Assembly: GCA_026214975.1 (NCBI GenBank) | Contig: CM047810.1 | Span: 97,914,316-97,978,315 of the forward strand | DNA length: 64,000 nucleotides | From: Gentiana macrophylla | Lineage: Eukaryota; Streptophyta; Magnoliopsida; Gentianales; Gentianaceae | Direction: 5' to 3' | Part shown: piece by piece, positions 1 to 12,300 of the stretch | How the letters are laid out: every line of letters starts with the position of its first letter | How positions within the stretch are numbered: the stretch's first letter is position 1 | The notes under the pieces: model-generated | The model's input: only the letters and a program-made list of their open reading frames with translations | Databases searched by the model: none | What the model was told of the DNA's origin: nothing | Program-made: the position numbers and the translations under genes

Positions 1-656
1 TGATTTCAATATTATATTAGTTTTTATATTTTATCAAGTTTTATATAGAAAAATCGTATTAAACTTAGATTATATAACATAAGTCATAGGATTAACATCA
101 AATGATTTTTATGTGATATAATTAGAGCTTATTACACAAAAAATGATAAAATTCCGCTTTTTTGGGGCCATGTGACCGCACGCGCCGTACACTACCGCAC
201 GCACGCGCCGGTGTGTACACACTTAACCCTAAAAATGCGCCTTTCTCATTTCTCATACCCTCAATTCAAATTGAAGAACAGCCCGACTTCTCCCTCTCTT
301 CTCCTTAAAAATCAACAATTTTCAATCAATTTTCTTCACTCAAACATCACATAAGTGTTAATCTCTCTTCTTCTCTTCAACTTAATCATAAAAGAAGATA
401 CCCATTGGAAAAAGTTGAAGCTTGGCAAGCTCAAGGCTCTCTTTTCTCTCATTCCGGCGACCCCATTAATTCCGGCGACCTAGCTTTTCATTCTAGCTTC
501 TTAAGGTAATAATATATATATATTTCAAATATTTCAAATTTTAGTTAATTTTCTGAATTTATTTTGAATTTATTTTGATTTTTAGCCTAAGTAATTGTTT
601 GTTCTTGTTGTTGGTGTTGTTTGTTGTGTTGTTGTTTTGTCATATCACTATCGTAG
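1..656 (+). other. AT-rich leader of a decayed LTR element, with CACGCGCC motifs
   Basis: No gene is visible. The first 150 bases are AT-rich, then a GC-rich patch near 176-210 holds repeated GCACGCGCC-type motifs, followed by a pyrimidine-rich stretch (about 235-500) like the untranslated leader of a plant LTR retrotransposon. It runs directly into the ORF1-like reading frame at 657. The same GC-rich motif recurs at 2461-2500 and inside the LTR at 5811-5930, which ties these segments to one element. I infer a leader or LTR remnant; no 5' LTR boundary can be fixed. Confidence 0.4.
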
Positions 657-1640
657 ATGGCCTCATCATCTAGAAGTAATCCTAAGAGGAAAAAGACTGA
701 AGTACCAATCGTAGTACCGGTAGTTCAAACTAGACCTTTAACCAAAAAGGAGAAAAGTTTAACCTTTGAGAAAACCGCTAGTGAAGAAGCTAAGCGGGCA
801 CATGATGAGTACTTTAGTAAAAGTAAGGTTTGGTTAGAAACGAGGGATTGATTTTTCAAGATTGGGAAAGAAGTGAAAGAAATTTTCAAGGATAGAGGAT
901 GGTTGGATGTAGCTATGGATAGGAAAGATAAGATTAACGCTTCTATGGTATCGAGTTTTATTCAAGATTATCTACTTATGATCTTGATACGGTTGAGAGA
1001 TGACCTATATCCTCTAAGAAGTGTTAATGTTACTTTTACCCTGCTATGATTAATGTATTCTATGGCTTAACCGATATACCGTAAGAGGAGGATTATCACA
1101 ATGTGTGGGGTTTAGAACATCCTATGGCTCTACAAACCAAAGCTTATGAAGCCCAAAGCAAGCCTTTGACCCCACTGCTTGAATGGATAGAAAATAGGTT
1201 TGCTTATGGGAATTGTATTAGGGACATACGGGCAATAAAAGCAGCCTTAGGCCATAATGTATGTCCTTCCACACATGTTTGTGCATTTGGTCGAGAGGAA
1301 GTAGTTATTGCTTGGGCCATGGTTAATGATATTCCTATAAATCTGGGAAATTGATCTTTTCTAAGGCATGTGAGTTTGCAAGGACTCGTTATCGAGGGGG
1401 ACGCCTCTCCCGCTCCTAGTCTCATTTCTCGCCTTGTGTGAGCTTGCGAAGTCCCCTGCCTTACCTCGGATAGAATCTGTGTCTCCTACATTCCTCCCAT
1501 TGGTCTTAAACTGAGAGCCTTACCTCTTTGGAGTAATAAATTACAATAATCCTAATCGTCAAGAACAACAACCTCCACCTCCTATTCACACTCAAGTACC
1601 TAGACCACCTGACAGTCCACATCACCCACAAGAGTCAAGT
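657..1640 (+). pseudogene. decayed ORF1 of a plant LTR element (plant transposon-protein/gag-like)
   Basis: A frame opens with a Ser/Lys-rich N-terminus (MASSSRSNPKRKK) and stops after 64 codons at 849-851. Homologous sense continues past that stop and past several frameshifts: a GWLDVAMDRKDKINAS-like block near 900-950, a frame at 1103-1354 with the text PSTHVCAFGREEVVIAWAM, and LISRLV near 1420-1440. This order (N-terminal basic tail, then an SxVS-R-like helix and an INLG-type motif) resembles the 'putative plant transposon protein' domain found as ORF1 in plant Ty3/gypsy-type and derived non-autonomous elements. It carries several stops and shifts and cannot make a protein. The family call is from pattern memory, so moderate. 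Confidence 0.5.
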
Positions 1641-2440
1641 TGAGGCTATGTTTCAAAGATTTAGTTCAAGCTCAGGCTAGAACCGATGCTAATATAGCTT
1701 TAGCCTTTGTGAGCGGAGAATAGACATTGGGCTGAGGACATTAGAGTTGGTCGAGAGAGGATTTTGAGATGCTATGAGTGAGTTTGATCCTAGATTTGCT
1801 TTGAGATATCTGCTGAGACACCCCTATAGTCACCTTTACCCGTATACTATGCCGATTGATTCCGCCGATTCCGCCACCTGTTATTTATCGTGACTATACG
1901 CCGTCATCCATGGGACAGGGTGGTATGTTTACAGTACACCAGGGACATCCTTGGGCATGGGAGGAGTGACTTCAGTAGCGTATGTGACAAAGCAGATTGG
2001 GTTCATTTGGACTTCGTGGATCGTTTCTATGTCGACGATGAGGGACCGAGACATCATTTCGAACTTCAGATCGGATCCACAGCAGATTCGATTATGGTAT
2101 TCATACGACGCGCAATGCAAGGAGCTGATTTTACTTCGTTTCTATCTACATTTGGATCATCATCATCTCAAGACGACCTACCGATGACATTGATCTTAAC
2201 TATGATGAGGACGAGTGATTTCTTTTCTTTGTTATTTAACTATCTACTTTTGGTTTGACTTAGTTTTTGTTATGTTTGTTTTGTACGTTAAACGCTTGAT
2301 GCACTCTCGGGGTAGTGCATTTGTTATTTTGTATCTTTTTCGTAGTTTTCGGATGTTTATAGATCTTTTCCCCACGCTTTTAGAAATTTGCGTAATCATT
2401 TGTCGTAAAATAAATCCTGGATCAAGCTAGAAATTGAAAT
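1641..2440 (+). other. decayed continuation of the element body; 122-codon open frame of unknown nature
   Basis: Low-complexity, Pro/Gln/His-rich sense (1560-1720) runs on from ORF1. An open frame at 1890-2258 (start context weak) has no domain I recognise; its final 20 residues are hydrophobic and match the AT-rich tail rather than a domain. I regard this as remains of the element's coding body and assign no function. Confidence 0.3.
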
Positions 2441-2454
2441 ATCTCTCGATCGAA

Positions 2455-2575
2455 AGCACTATTTGACCGGCACGCGCGGTTGGTGTCCGCACGCGCCCGG
2501 TGTAGTAGGGCTGCAGAATCTTCTCGGGATATTTCCATTTCAGTCCAAGCTTTGTCTATAAAAGGAAACAGATGC
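2455..2575 (+). promoter_or_regulatory. GC-rich CACGCGC motifs followed by a TATA-like box
   Basis: GCACGCGCGG and GCACGCGCCC lie about 70-100 bases upstream of TCTATAAAAGG (near 2561-2571). The same arrangement (CACGCGC motifs, then TCTATAAATAG) occurs in the LTR at 5811-5950. This could be the U3 part of a degraded LTR or an internal promoter. ACGCGC fits the CGCG-box core bound by CAMTA factors in plants; binding here is inference. Confidence 0.35.
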
Positions 2576-2640
2576 GAAGATTCCTAAAATGCTCATTCCC
2601 TTCCTTTGCTTTAATTCTCTTGCTATAAAAAAGTTTAAAA

Positions 2641-3480
2641 TGTCCGATCGTTCATCCAGAACAGATTATTCACCTCCACATACACCAAATTCTGTCATTC
2701 CAAATACATTTTTCATCAAGTCCCTTACGAGCCTATGTATGCTTCGTTCATAACCCTTATATAAGTAATTTCAATCAATCACCGGTGTTGATTGAGAGAG
2801 GTTTAAATTTCGAAAAGGTTGACAATCAAGGCGTTTACGAGGATGGATATAGATGGGTGGGACTATTTTTGTCGTATGCCGAGAGGTAGGATTAATGTTC
2901 TGTGTAAGAGAATTCTATTCAAGATCGTCGAGAAGCTAATCTTCGTGTCGTTAACACAATGCTATTCTTGTGAGAGGAGTTCTTTGTTCCTTTCACTTCC
3001 ACCAACATAAATCAAATTTTCTTGATTCCACCACCAAACTTCACCTAGTCATTTTGAGTACCAATGGAGATTGGATACCGCTAACGGTTTTATTACAAAA
3101 TATTCGGAAGCTTGTCCACTCTTGTTCTACAATTATGATATTGATCAAAATGTCTCTACGATCGCTTTGCTTCCCATCTTAGAACGTGGAAGCGATTCAT
3201 CAATTCACGTGTTTATCCAATCTGTTAATTTCTCGGAAGTTAGTGATGATGAATTGATGCTTCTATATGCGATTACTCTTTGAGTCATTATAGATTGGGT
3301 CTTGATTCAAAATCACCGTGAGTTTTATGCTCGGGAGAAGACCGAATTATCATCCTTTACCATTTGGATGGTTGATTTCTAGGTTATGTGTTCGTTTGGC
3401 AAGGGTTCGGAAAGAGCGACAGATGAATATTTTCCACTCGTATTCCTCGTGTTTGGGCTTTTACCAGTTGATATTCGGGA
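2641..3480 (+). pseudogene. unrecognised decayed reading frame in the element body
   Basis: Short overlapping frames (2819-3010, 2970-3182, 3071-3283) follow a start-like ATG at 2640. None exceeds 70 codons, and the sense jumps between frames with stops, as expected of an old coding region. I recognise no motif. Its position between an ORF1-like region and an AT-rich 3' part of the same element suggests a degraded gag/pol or accessory ORF. Confidence 0.25.
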
Positions 3481-5310
3481 GGATCGTCAAGTGGTGAAAA
3501 TTAGATAACTTTGTTGGTAGAAAAGAAGGAATAAAAATTAATAAAAGTAGTACGATGCGTTAGTATAAGTTACAATAAATTAAAATAACTTAGTTTAAAA
3601 ATTAGTTTAAATTAGTTTAACTTAATTTATGGTTTTCTAGTTTAACACTCCTAGTAGTTTTAAGTTGTGTTTTAGTATTGTAATATATTTGCATGTTTTT
3701 AATTTATGTTTTTAAATGTTTTTCTTCTATATTATATAAACGCTCGTCTATTTGACACCTAAAATAATCTAACCATGATAGAATTCATTTTATTTTCTAA
3801 TCCAAATTTTTACTACTCATTAGCCATCGAGACGATGCCAATTCATAAGTGGGGAGTAGAGATTGGTTAGTAAATAAATTGAATTTAATACATCAAATAC
3901 TTATACACTTAGTTTAATAAGCAATAATATATAATTATTTGATAAAAATGATATATTTGGATAGAATAAATTTTTAATTAAGTAAAGTAATCTTGATATA
4001 TTATTCTTATATTAATTATGTCTATTTTAGATTTTTAATAAGATTTTAAGTATATATATCTTGATAAATATTATGAAATGTTTTTTTTATGAAATTAGAC
4101 AAAAGTTACTTATAATTATAATGAAATTTTAGAATAATTTTCTTTTCAAGACAAAGTATGAAATTGGAATCGGATTAGGAATGATGAGATTTTTGGCATA
4201 ACTTTGATAAACCAGAGCCAAATAAGCCTACACCGAACATAATTTCCAATTTTGTCCCCACCTCACCTTGTAGAGTGATCAAGACCTCACTCACTCGAAA
4301 TAGCCATTATTATTAACTAGAAATTACAACCCTAACTTAATAATGGTCTACATTTCTTTGAAAATCCATGCAGTTTGGTATGTATTTATGGATAGCGGTG
4401 ATGACATCGAAATTTGGTATATGCTGAGATTGAAATGAATGTTATTCGGAAGGCAATTTATTATCAAATATGGTTATTCTCGAAAAAAAAAAAAATCTAA
4501 GAACAGAGTATTATAGGTATCTTTTCTGTTTTTGATCGACAACCCAAAAATAAAATATCAGATAAAGCTGCCTGATGATAGTAGTCCAGCTAGGGTATTA
4601 TCACGAAATGTCCTATTGCTGGGAATGAAGGTATATGCTATAAATCTGATGAAAAAGAAAAAGTCGAATCAAAACTCTCAAGAATTATCACGAGTTTAAG
4701 AAACCGGATTCGTGATTTTCGATCGAAAGTAGTAGTACTCGATCAATCTTGATAAAGCAATGCCTATGTTCTTAAGTTCTTATTTATTAGTATATTAGTA
4801 AAAAAAAAAATAAATAAAAAATAAAAACCATATTTTGGAAGTTATTAAAGTTAAAAATTGAAAAGCGATTAATAAGTGTTCTTGATTGAGAAATTTTTGA
4901 TCGAGAAGATGAAGGTGTAAGTACGCATTTACTTGCTTCTATCTCTTTTGATTTCCCTTTGTTATCCTTTTTCGATTAGCCAACTACCCTGAGCACGAAC
5001 GTTACAAGCCAATTTGCCAACTACTTGACTTAGTCATTGATTCCGATAAATCATACAATTGGAGATTAAAAAGTTGTTCTAAATATTTTATTTATACTTA
5101 TAAAGTGATTCATGAAAATTTCATTTAAATAATATTTTATAACTAGTTTATTAAGTTATATACACTTTTATCTTCTAAAATATCTTAGATAGATGAAATT
5201 AATATAATTATAATGTTGACAAAGATACGTTACTAAGTTAGGAATTTAATCTAGAAGAATTATATTATCGCTTATTTTGCTCGAGGACGATCAAAAGCTA
5301 AGTGGGGAGT
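3481..5310 (+). other. AT-rich non-coding body ending in a polypurine tract
   Basis: No open frame of note on either strand. The stretch is strongly AT-rich with poly-A runs (4484, 4801). It ends with a block reading CTCGAGGACGA-CAAAAGCTAAG and AGTGGGGAGT (5280-5310), the kind of sequence that precedes the 3' LTR in many plant Ty3/gypsy elements and large non-autonomous derivatives. The polypurine stretch AAGTGGGGAG abuts the proposed LTR start. Confidence 0.45.
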
Positions 5311-7105
5311 TGTGATGTATGAAAAATATATGATCAAATTATAAGACTTTTTATTATTATATTTATGATATTTTAGTATAATTTCATATAAATGCATTAA
5401 AAACTTATAAAAATCATAGTTAGTTATAATTAGATGCATAAGTTATAAAAACGATAAAAATGATGGTTTTTTGTCAGATTTACGTTTGGTGTTTTGTTGA
5501 ATTTGTTGCAGGATCAGATGTGTACCAAGATCCCAAAATATGACATACTTTGAAGTATAAATCATGAGTTTTTGTGGGATAAAAGATTATGCCAAAATCT
5601 AACAACTTTGAACAGATCAATCAGACTTAATGTTTCTACCGTAATTCATCTTCAACGGACATTTGATCTAACTTAGAGGCATTTTCAGAGAAAAGTCCTT
5701 GATGAAAGTTGTAGGCCTTCAAAAGAGCTTTCCAACGAATATCAAATCATGTCAATCTGAGGTCTACAGCTCGAGATAGGTTTTTACAAACATCGATATA
5801 TGTTGTATGTCCGCACGCGCCGGAAGAAGGCGAATATTGCGTAAAAATCTCAAACCGGGCCCACAAATCTCGACAAGGGAATATATATCGTGTAGCCGGC
5901 ACGCGCCGCGGTGGTCCGGCACGCGCGCCTTGTGATATGGTCTATAAATAGACCTCAAATGCAACCATTTTGAAGTGTACCAATGCATATATCTCTTCTA
6001 TATCTATATATAGTTTCGTTTTGTTGTTTTTAGTTAAATAAAAGTCAGAAAAAGCGGCACTCTGCCGAATAATGTTTAGTAGTATAAAGTATCGTTATAA
6101 TGCTTAGAAGATGGATCAAGGCTCATTGATGTAAAGGAGTTGCTATTTCCGGAGGATACAACTCAAGCTTCGATTGTAATCTGTAACTTTTCTAATGTAT
6201 TTATGTTGTTATTAGTATCTTACTTATAATGATATTAGGCTAACTTAGTATCTAGCCAAGATATGAAATTGGATTAGTATTATCTTTTTAGGGAAATGGA
6301 TGATGACTATACTAAAATTGGATAAAAATCGGTTATAATGAATCTCTTTCTATATTCGTATTGAATTAGCTAATCGATTTGAAAGAATTCATAATCTAAT
6401 TATGAATTGACGCCTCGTAGTTAGGTTATGAACTCGTTAATAGAAAGACCGGAGGGTAAAATTGGCCGAGTGAAAACGTGACAACGGAATCCGATTTCTA
6501 AACCGGGGTAGATTTGTTTCGGGAGAAACAAACTCTTATTGAAATATGTACTCGAGAGATTATTACGTTTAATTCATTTGTTTAATTGACATACCTTAAA
6601 ATTGGCCGAATGACAAAACGGGAGTGACCCATGCTTGAGGATGACCTTGGACAAATGATTGGACATATGACAATTTCAGATGCTCGTGTGAGAATGAATT
6701 GTTTAGTTTAGAGAGTGCACCGTTTACAGATAATTGATTTAACTTAAAATAAAGATCAAGCACATCCAATTTCACTAAAAGATATAAGGATTCAATAACA
6801 TATTCTTGGCTAGTCTATAATTATAATATCTATCTCCTCCTTAGATATTGTTTTGGTACCTATATATACTTATATCTATATATATATATGTATTGCTATA
6901 TATCTATATATATATTTATATACTTATATATATCTGTTTTAGTTTTATGCTTTGTTAGTTTAGAGTTTGGTTGGATGATAAAATTGCGACTTAGATTGAG
7001 ATAATAACAGTTTCTTGGTGTTTAATCACACGGTGAATTACCAAGTTTTCCCTGAGGATCGACACCTGACTCATCACTCTATCACTACAATTTGACCCGG
7101 TACAC
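5311..7105 (+). repeat. probable 3' LTR of the decayed element
   Basis: Starts TGTGATGTATG immediately after the AGTGGGGAGT polypurine tract. It contains CACGCGCC motifs (5811-5930) and a TATA box (TCTATAAATAG near 5940-5950), then a long AT-rich part with TATATA tracts (6860-6930). The right edge is uncertain: a TCCCTGAGGATCGACACC-type block (7047-7066), common at LTR/leader junctions of plant gypsy-type elements, lies just before the minus-strand copia fragment. No matching 5' LTR is present in the window, so this rests on internal signals only. Confidence 0.45.
5811..5952 (+). promoter_or_regulatory. LTR promoter: CGCG-type motifs and TATA box
   Basis: Three GCACGCGCC-like motifs (about 5812, 5898, 5920) precede TCTATAAATAGACC at about 5940-5953. 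Spacing is that of an RNA polymerase II core promoter, with transcription expected about 30 bases downstream. Confidence 0.45.
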
Positions 7106-7126
7106 TGCCGGTAAGGATTGATAGCA

Positions 7127-8385
7127 TAGAAAAGGTCCGTCAGTGACCCTTCAATCAAACCACTTATGTCCGCATACACCTCATCATGTGCAATGTCGGG
7201 AAATACGCCTGGGGTGGGGGGAGTGGGGGACAACTCGCCCATAGGAAAAATATGTTCAAAGAACTTCACATCTCTAGACACAAATATTTCTTCAGTTTCT
7301 AAATCAAATAAAGTCCAACCTTTTTTCGCGAAAAGGTATCCTAAAAACACGCATTTCCGACTCCTACTTTCAAATTTATCGCCCTTATGACGTAAATTGT
7401 GTGCATAACATAGACATCCAAAACTCGCAATGCATCCGGACTAGGTGGTTTCCCAAAAAAGCATTCATAAGGTGTCGATAATTTAAAACACGGGATGGAG
7501 TACGATTGATTAGGTAGCAAGCGGTCATAACACACTCTCCCCAAAACCGCAGGTGAGCCGACCTCAAACCGTGTAGAGCCCTAGCCACATTCAAAATATG
7601 TTGATGTTTTCTTTCAACCCGACCATTCTGTTGAGGGGTTCCCACACAAGATGTTTCAAAAATAATCCCTTCTTTCTGAAAGTATGGAAACAAACACTTA
7701 AACTCTGTGCCATTGTCACTCCTAACCCATTGAAGTTTGACACTAAATTGCCTCTCAATTAATGCAAGAAAATTCAAAAAAATATTTTCAACTTCCCATT
7801 TATTATATAATAAATAAACCCAGACAGAACGAGAATAATCATCCACAATAGTCAAAAAATAAGAGGCCCCGCATGTAGAAGGTGTAGCATACGGTCCCCA
7901 CAAATCACAATGCACGAGTTCAAAAATTCTACTAGCTCTACTTTCACTACGCGGGAAACTTTCCCGTGGTTGTTTAGCTCGGAAACAAGCCTCACAACCA
8001 TCCTTATTGAGAAAACTAGACGCACTCACACTAGGAAGTTGTTTCAACACTTTTCCGAGGATGTCCCAACCGCTTGTGCCATAGATCCATGGATGTTGTC
8101 CCACCGACGACCATAACCTTCACGTCTGGTACTCCCGGAAAAGAAAAGTCCATCTCGCCGCTCACCCACTCCAATCATCCTCCTCGTCATTCGGTCCTGC
8201 ATAACACACAACGTTGAAGTGAGTTGAATCTGACAATCAAATGCATCAAGTAATTGAGTCACAGATATTAAGTTGCATTCCAAATGTGGGACAAAAAGAA
8301 CGTTTTTAAGTGTCAAACCACCGGGCAAAATACTTGTTCCTTCATGAGTCGCATGAGATGTTCGACCATTTGGTAGTCCCATAGG
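7127..8385 (-). pseudogene. copia pol fragment: protease tail, gag-pre-integrase, integrase
   Basis: Frame 8382-8044 covers the region after the copia protease (LPNGRTSHATHEGT..., NVLFVPHLECNLISV). Frame 8104-7385 carries the gag-pre-integrase tail (CEACFRAKQPRESFP), the integrase core with HCDLWGPY, IVDDYSRSVWVY, the second Asp in RSDNGTEF and the Glu in QQNGRVERKHQHILN, and INRTPS. Frame 7350-6991 carries FLGYLFAKKGWTLFDLETEEIFVSRDVKFFEH. Frameshifts separate the three frames, so no protein is made. RT and RNase H are absent. Confidence 0.85.
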
Positions 8386-8699
8386 ACATATTTCTATCTC
8401 CCGTACATCTATTAAATTATTTAACTCACTTGATCACATGGTGAGTTGCACTGTATCTATTATCCACGAGTACTCACCGTTAATCGATCTTTAGGCTTTG
8501 CTAGATTCAAGATATCAAGAATCCTTTGCCATTTGTGCGGTGTCAAGTTTGACAAATTTCCCGCTTGCTCTGCCGTTATCGGGACCTTTGGCACTCTTGA
8601 ATTTGAGCCGATGTACCCATTCGCCGCTTTATTTGCACGAGCCGAGCCGCTATCGAGCCGCCCCGATCGTACCGGGTCTGTTCACCTGAAATCCACGCC

Positions 8700-9350
8700 C
8701 CGCCGCCGAACTCGTACATCCTCCCCGCGGTTACCACGCCCACGAACTTCACCACCCTTGGGCCTATCTCCCACCGATCGGATATCCATGGAGCTCAAAG
8801 CATGTCTGATTATCGTGCCCATTACGCCGATAGTGGTTGCAGTATTTCTCTGCGTTTTCAACCTTGATTTTTGCTCTGCTATCGGCCTGAAATTTAAATG
8901 CCATCATGGTTTCTCGTTCTTCCCTTTGATGCCCAGAATTACTGCCACGCAGTTGCTCCTCTTGAATTAAATTTTGATAAGCTCGGTCAATTGATGGGAG
9001 CGGCTCTTGATTCAGCAATTGGGACCGAACCGATGAGTAGGTTCCATCTAATCCCAACAAAAACCAGTGTAATCGATCCTCAAGCAACAATTTTTGGAAT
9101 TGATCTGGGAGTTTGCACTCGCAACCTCCACATGAACACCCATCACAGGAACATACAGGTACTGCAATCAAAGTTGCCAAATCGTCCAAATTTTGCTGAT
9201 ACGTCCGAAATAGGAGGAGATAGATCCAGTTTTGCCTTGTTTGCATTCAGCTAAGGACGCCTTTAATTGACAGATTCGCGTTCCGTTCACCACGCCGAAA
9301 CGTCCCTTTAGCGTCAACCAGAGATCATGAGCATCTTCAAAGTGAGACAA
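8700..9350 (-). pseudogene. copia gag fragment with zinc-knuckle remnant
   Basis: The minus frame 9350-9168 reads DLWLTLKGRFGVVNGTRICQLKASLAECKQGKTG, a typical copia gag (UBN2-type) block. After a frameshift the frame 9246-8764 continues to a knuckle-like stretch near 8810-8780 (CNHYRRNGHDNQTCFELHG, i.e. C-x-H-...-GH-x4-C with the first spacing altered). It is the 5' part of the fragment above. Plus-strand open frames over 8446-9254 are shadows of this region. Confidence 0.75.
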
Positions 9351-9360
9351 AGTCGATCGA

Positions 9361-12300
9361 ATAGACGGTTAACACTTTCATTAGACATCCCACAGTTCAA
9401 GAGTAGTGTCTACTCAAACGAACTGCTAGTTCAAGACTATTTCCTTTTAAGGAGAGTTAAGAATGGGAAAGAATGTCTATAAGTGTTAATCATCTTAACT
9501 AAAGTTTTGAGGCTAAACCGAAACATTAATTATAGAAAGTATAGGATAAGGAAAGTGATTTCGGATCAGTTAACCAATGAATCCTTAGCGACTTTCTTAA
9601 ATCGAGTAACTTGACTCGGTAGCTTAGTTCTTTGGAAGAACAAGGAAGTCAGGCATTAACAATTAATAAAGTAGACAACGGCGATTATTTCACTATAATA
9701 GTGGGAGTGATATAAGGAAATGAATTTCGATTCTATCCTTGAATATCACGTAAAAATTTATTTTCTGCTTCTGATTCGTTGAAACAAATGGATTCACTTT
9801 CATCTCGATACTACAGCTTGCCTTAAACAAAGTGAAAATGACATTTGTAGTACGAATCTGTGACTCGGACTTTTGTTTTATAAAGACAGAACCACTAAGA
9901 AAAGCTGAATAGGTATGTGTAACACATCTAAAACTATTAAAGGTAAAAGGTTTCCGTATTAAGATAAACGAATTTTCAATATCTATTAATTAGTTCATAT
10001 ATCCTGAGATAAGACCTAAAGATCGCTAAGGGTGATTCCTACTTCCTGATCTGGGAACACTGCCTCAAAGGAACAATGACTAAGTTTCCTTTCAATCGGG
10101 AAAGGGTAATAGATTTGAAGGGTAACATAGCTTGTTCACCATGACCTTCGGGTCTAGTGAGAGATACAAGCTAGTGGGAGATTTTGAGTGGTGACATTTT
10201 TGTCGATAACTACTCAAACGCTATTTAGTTTATCGAAAGAGTACGAGGAGGAGTCTCTTATTTTAGCAGAGAGAATAGAGTATTCCATGCTCGGAAATAG
10301 GCTATCGCATAGTCTTGGGGCGATGCTCGGCTCGCCTCCTAGTGGAATGTTTTTCCACTTTGAGGAAGAAACTATACACTTGCCCGATATAGTTATTAAT
10401 GTGCTACAATACACTGTTAAACTCGATTAAGATAATTGGTTGCAAAATAACGGTTAACATTATTATGTAAACTTAGAAGTCTACCTAGAAGATGCTAGTG
10501 AATTTATGGATAAGGAGTGAATTCGGTTCACACCACATCCGTAAATGTAGGCATTTAGCATTTAATGCTTGAAGGTAGGATCGGGATTTTATGATACGTT
10601 CGATTGTATTTGTTAAGTGAAATATCTTAATGAGACGAGTGAAGGTTGATTATAAGATTCTTGAGATCAGAAAGTGACGGTTGAACTGTCACAAGCCTTT
10701 TGATAGAATCTATAAGAAACAGCCTTAAACCTTGGAGTATGGTTACTCAAAGGTAGTTACTATCTGATTTAATCAGACCACGTCCAACATTAGTTGTTGG
10801 TGATTACACTGATAAATACTACTAGATCAGAATATCAATCCACCCAAGACACAGTGGGAGTATGGTTTAACCGTTGACCCATTGTGATTTTGTGGACTTT
10901 ATAATCTGTTTGGGGTGATTGATAACCTATGGCTCTTGGTGGGTCAGTATAGATTCGATTATAGAGGTTGGTTTGAAAACCTTAACCCTGTGAATGGAGT
11001 TTTGGTACTCCAGTTCTGTTCAGCCTCTTGTAGAACCACCTGAGTGTCTCAGGCCCAGTGGGAGCAATTGGATCTACACGGAAAAGAGTCGAATGAATAG
11101 GAAGTTTAAACTTTCAGCGCAAAGTTGAGTGGTATAGGGGTGATTCCCTGACAAGTAAAGAGTTAACCGGACCTTGAACTCTCTCACCACTCGCCTTGCT
11201 AGATTTCGTTAAAAATCGAAAAATAGGGTGATTCCCCGAGACTTTCTTGCCGAACAACGGAATCAATTCATTCGAATGTAAGGTTTTAGCTAAGAATGAA
11301 TAACGGATTCGTTACAAAGCGGAAGATAGGGGTGATTCCCAAGACCTTTTTTGCGAGACTAACGATATCTTAATTCATTCCAAAAGAACCTTTGGTAGGA
11401 GGCCTTGCCATGGCTTATATCCTTTGTGGATTTAAGAGAACCTCTCGGTCATTTAAAGTCACATGTTTTAAAATATGTGGACTTGACCAAAATATTGATA
11501 AGTTTAACGTAGATCGGATATCAATATTGGTAATGTAGTAGTAGTATTAGTGTTCATAAATGATAACACTAAAACGGTTGGAAACAACATGGGTGTGCTA
11601 TCCAAGTCGGAAATCGACACGCCAAGATTCTCTGGATGAGAGAATTGGACTATATTCTAAGAATTTGATTCGGTCAAATTCACAAGAATGAGTCATTGGC
11701 TATCCCATCCGCCTTATTGGTTAAGATGATCATGCATATATGTATGCAACATTCAACGAGTAGTCCTACCTTACATCTCAGGAATGATTCTCTAAATCTC
11801 CGGATAAAGAGAAAATGGGATAGAGTCTCTCTTGGATAACGGCAAGTCAGGTTATCACAAGTCAATAGTAGTCGAATCTCGGATTCGTGCATTGAAAAGC
11901 ATTTTAGCACGTCCTCAAGTATCTTTGAAGAACGAGGAATAATATGCTTGTATATTTAGGTGCAAACTTGAATATGGTTGACCACACTGATTCTGACTTA
12001 TAGTCAGATTAAGGATGATTGTTGGGACGATCTCGGGAACAGTGTTTACTCATTGTGATGGGGCTATAGTCTGGAGAAATCCAGAACCGCCAATTCGATT
12101 TTAGTTAATCGAATACGTAGCAGCTTTCGGAGCAGCTAAAGTGGCGATATGGCTTAAGAATTTCTTTTCTGATCTGGGAGTAATTCTAGGTCTAGTGAGC
12201 CGATATCACTTTGTTGTGAAAACAATGAAGAGATAGCTTAGAAGGATTTTCTCAGTCACTACCAGAGGTCAAAAGCATATTGAGAGAGTACCGCTTTGAT

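Larger units (their letters stand above)
7106..9360 (-). mobile_element. Ty1/copia retrotransposon fragment (gag to integrase), no LTRs
   Basis: Read on the minus strand, this holds a copia gag remnant (9350 down to ~8764), then protease/gag-pre-integrase, integrase core and the start of the post-integrase region, ending near 7110. Both ends are abrupt: neither LTR nor RT/RNase H is present. It is closely related to the young copia element at 46380-50549, sharing long blocks such as FAKKGWTL and FVSRDVKFFEH. It abuts the LTR-like segment on its left and another decayed copia body on its right, so it is an inserted or rearranged fragment. Confidence 0.8.

Noticed and set aside
8446..9254. Plus-strand open frames of 118-174 codons
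   Set aside because: They lie opposite the minus-strand copia gag and knuckle region and have no motif of their own.
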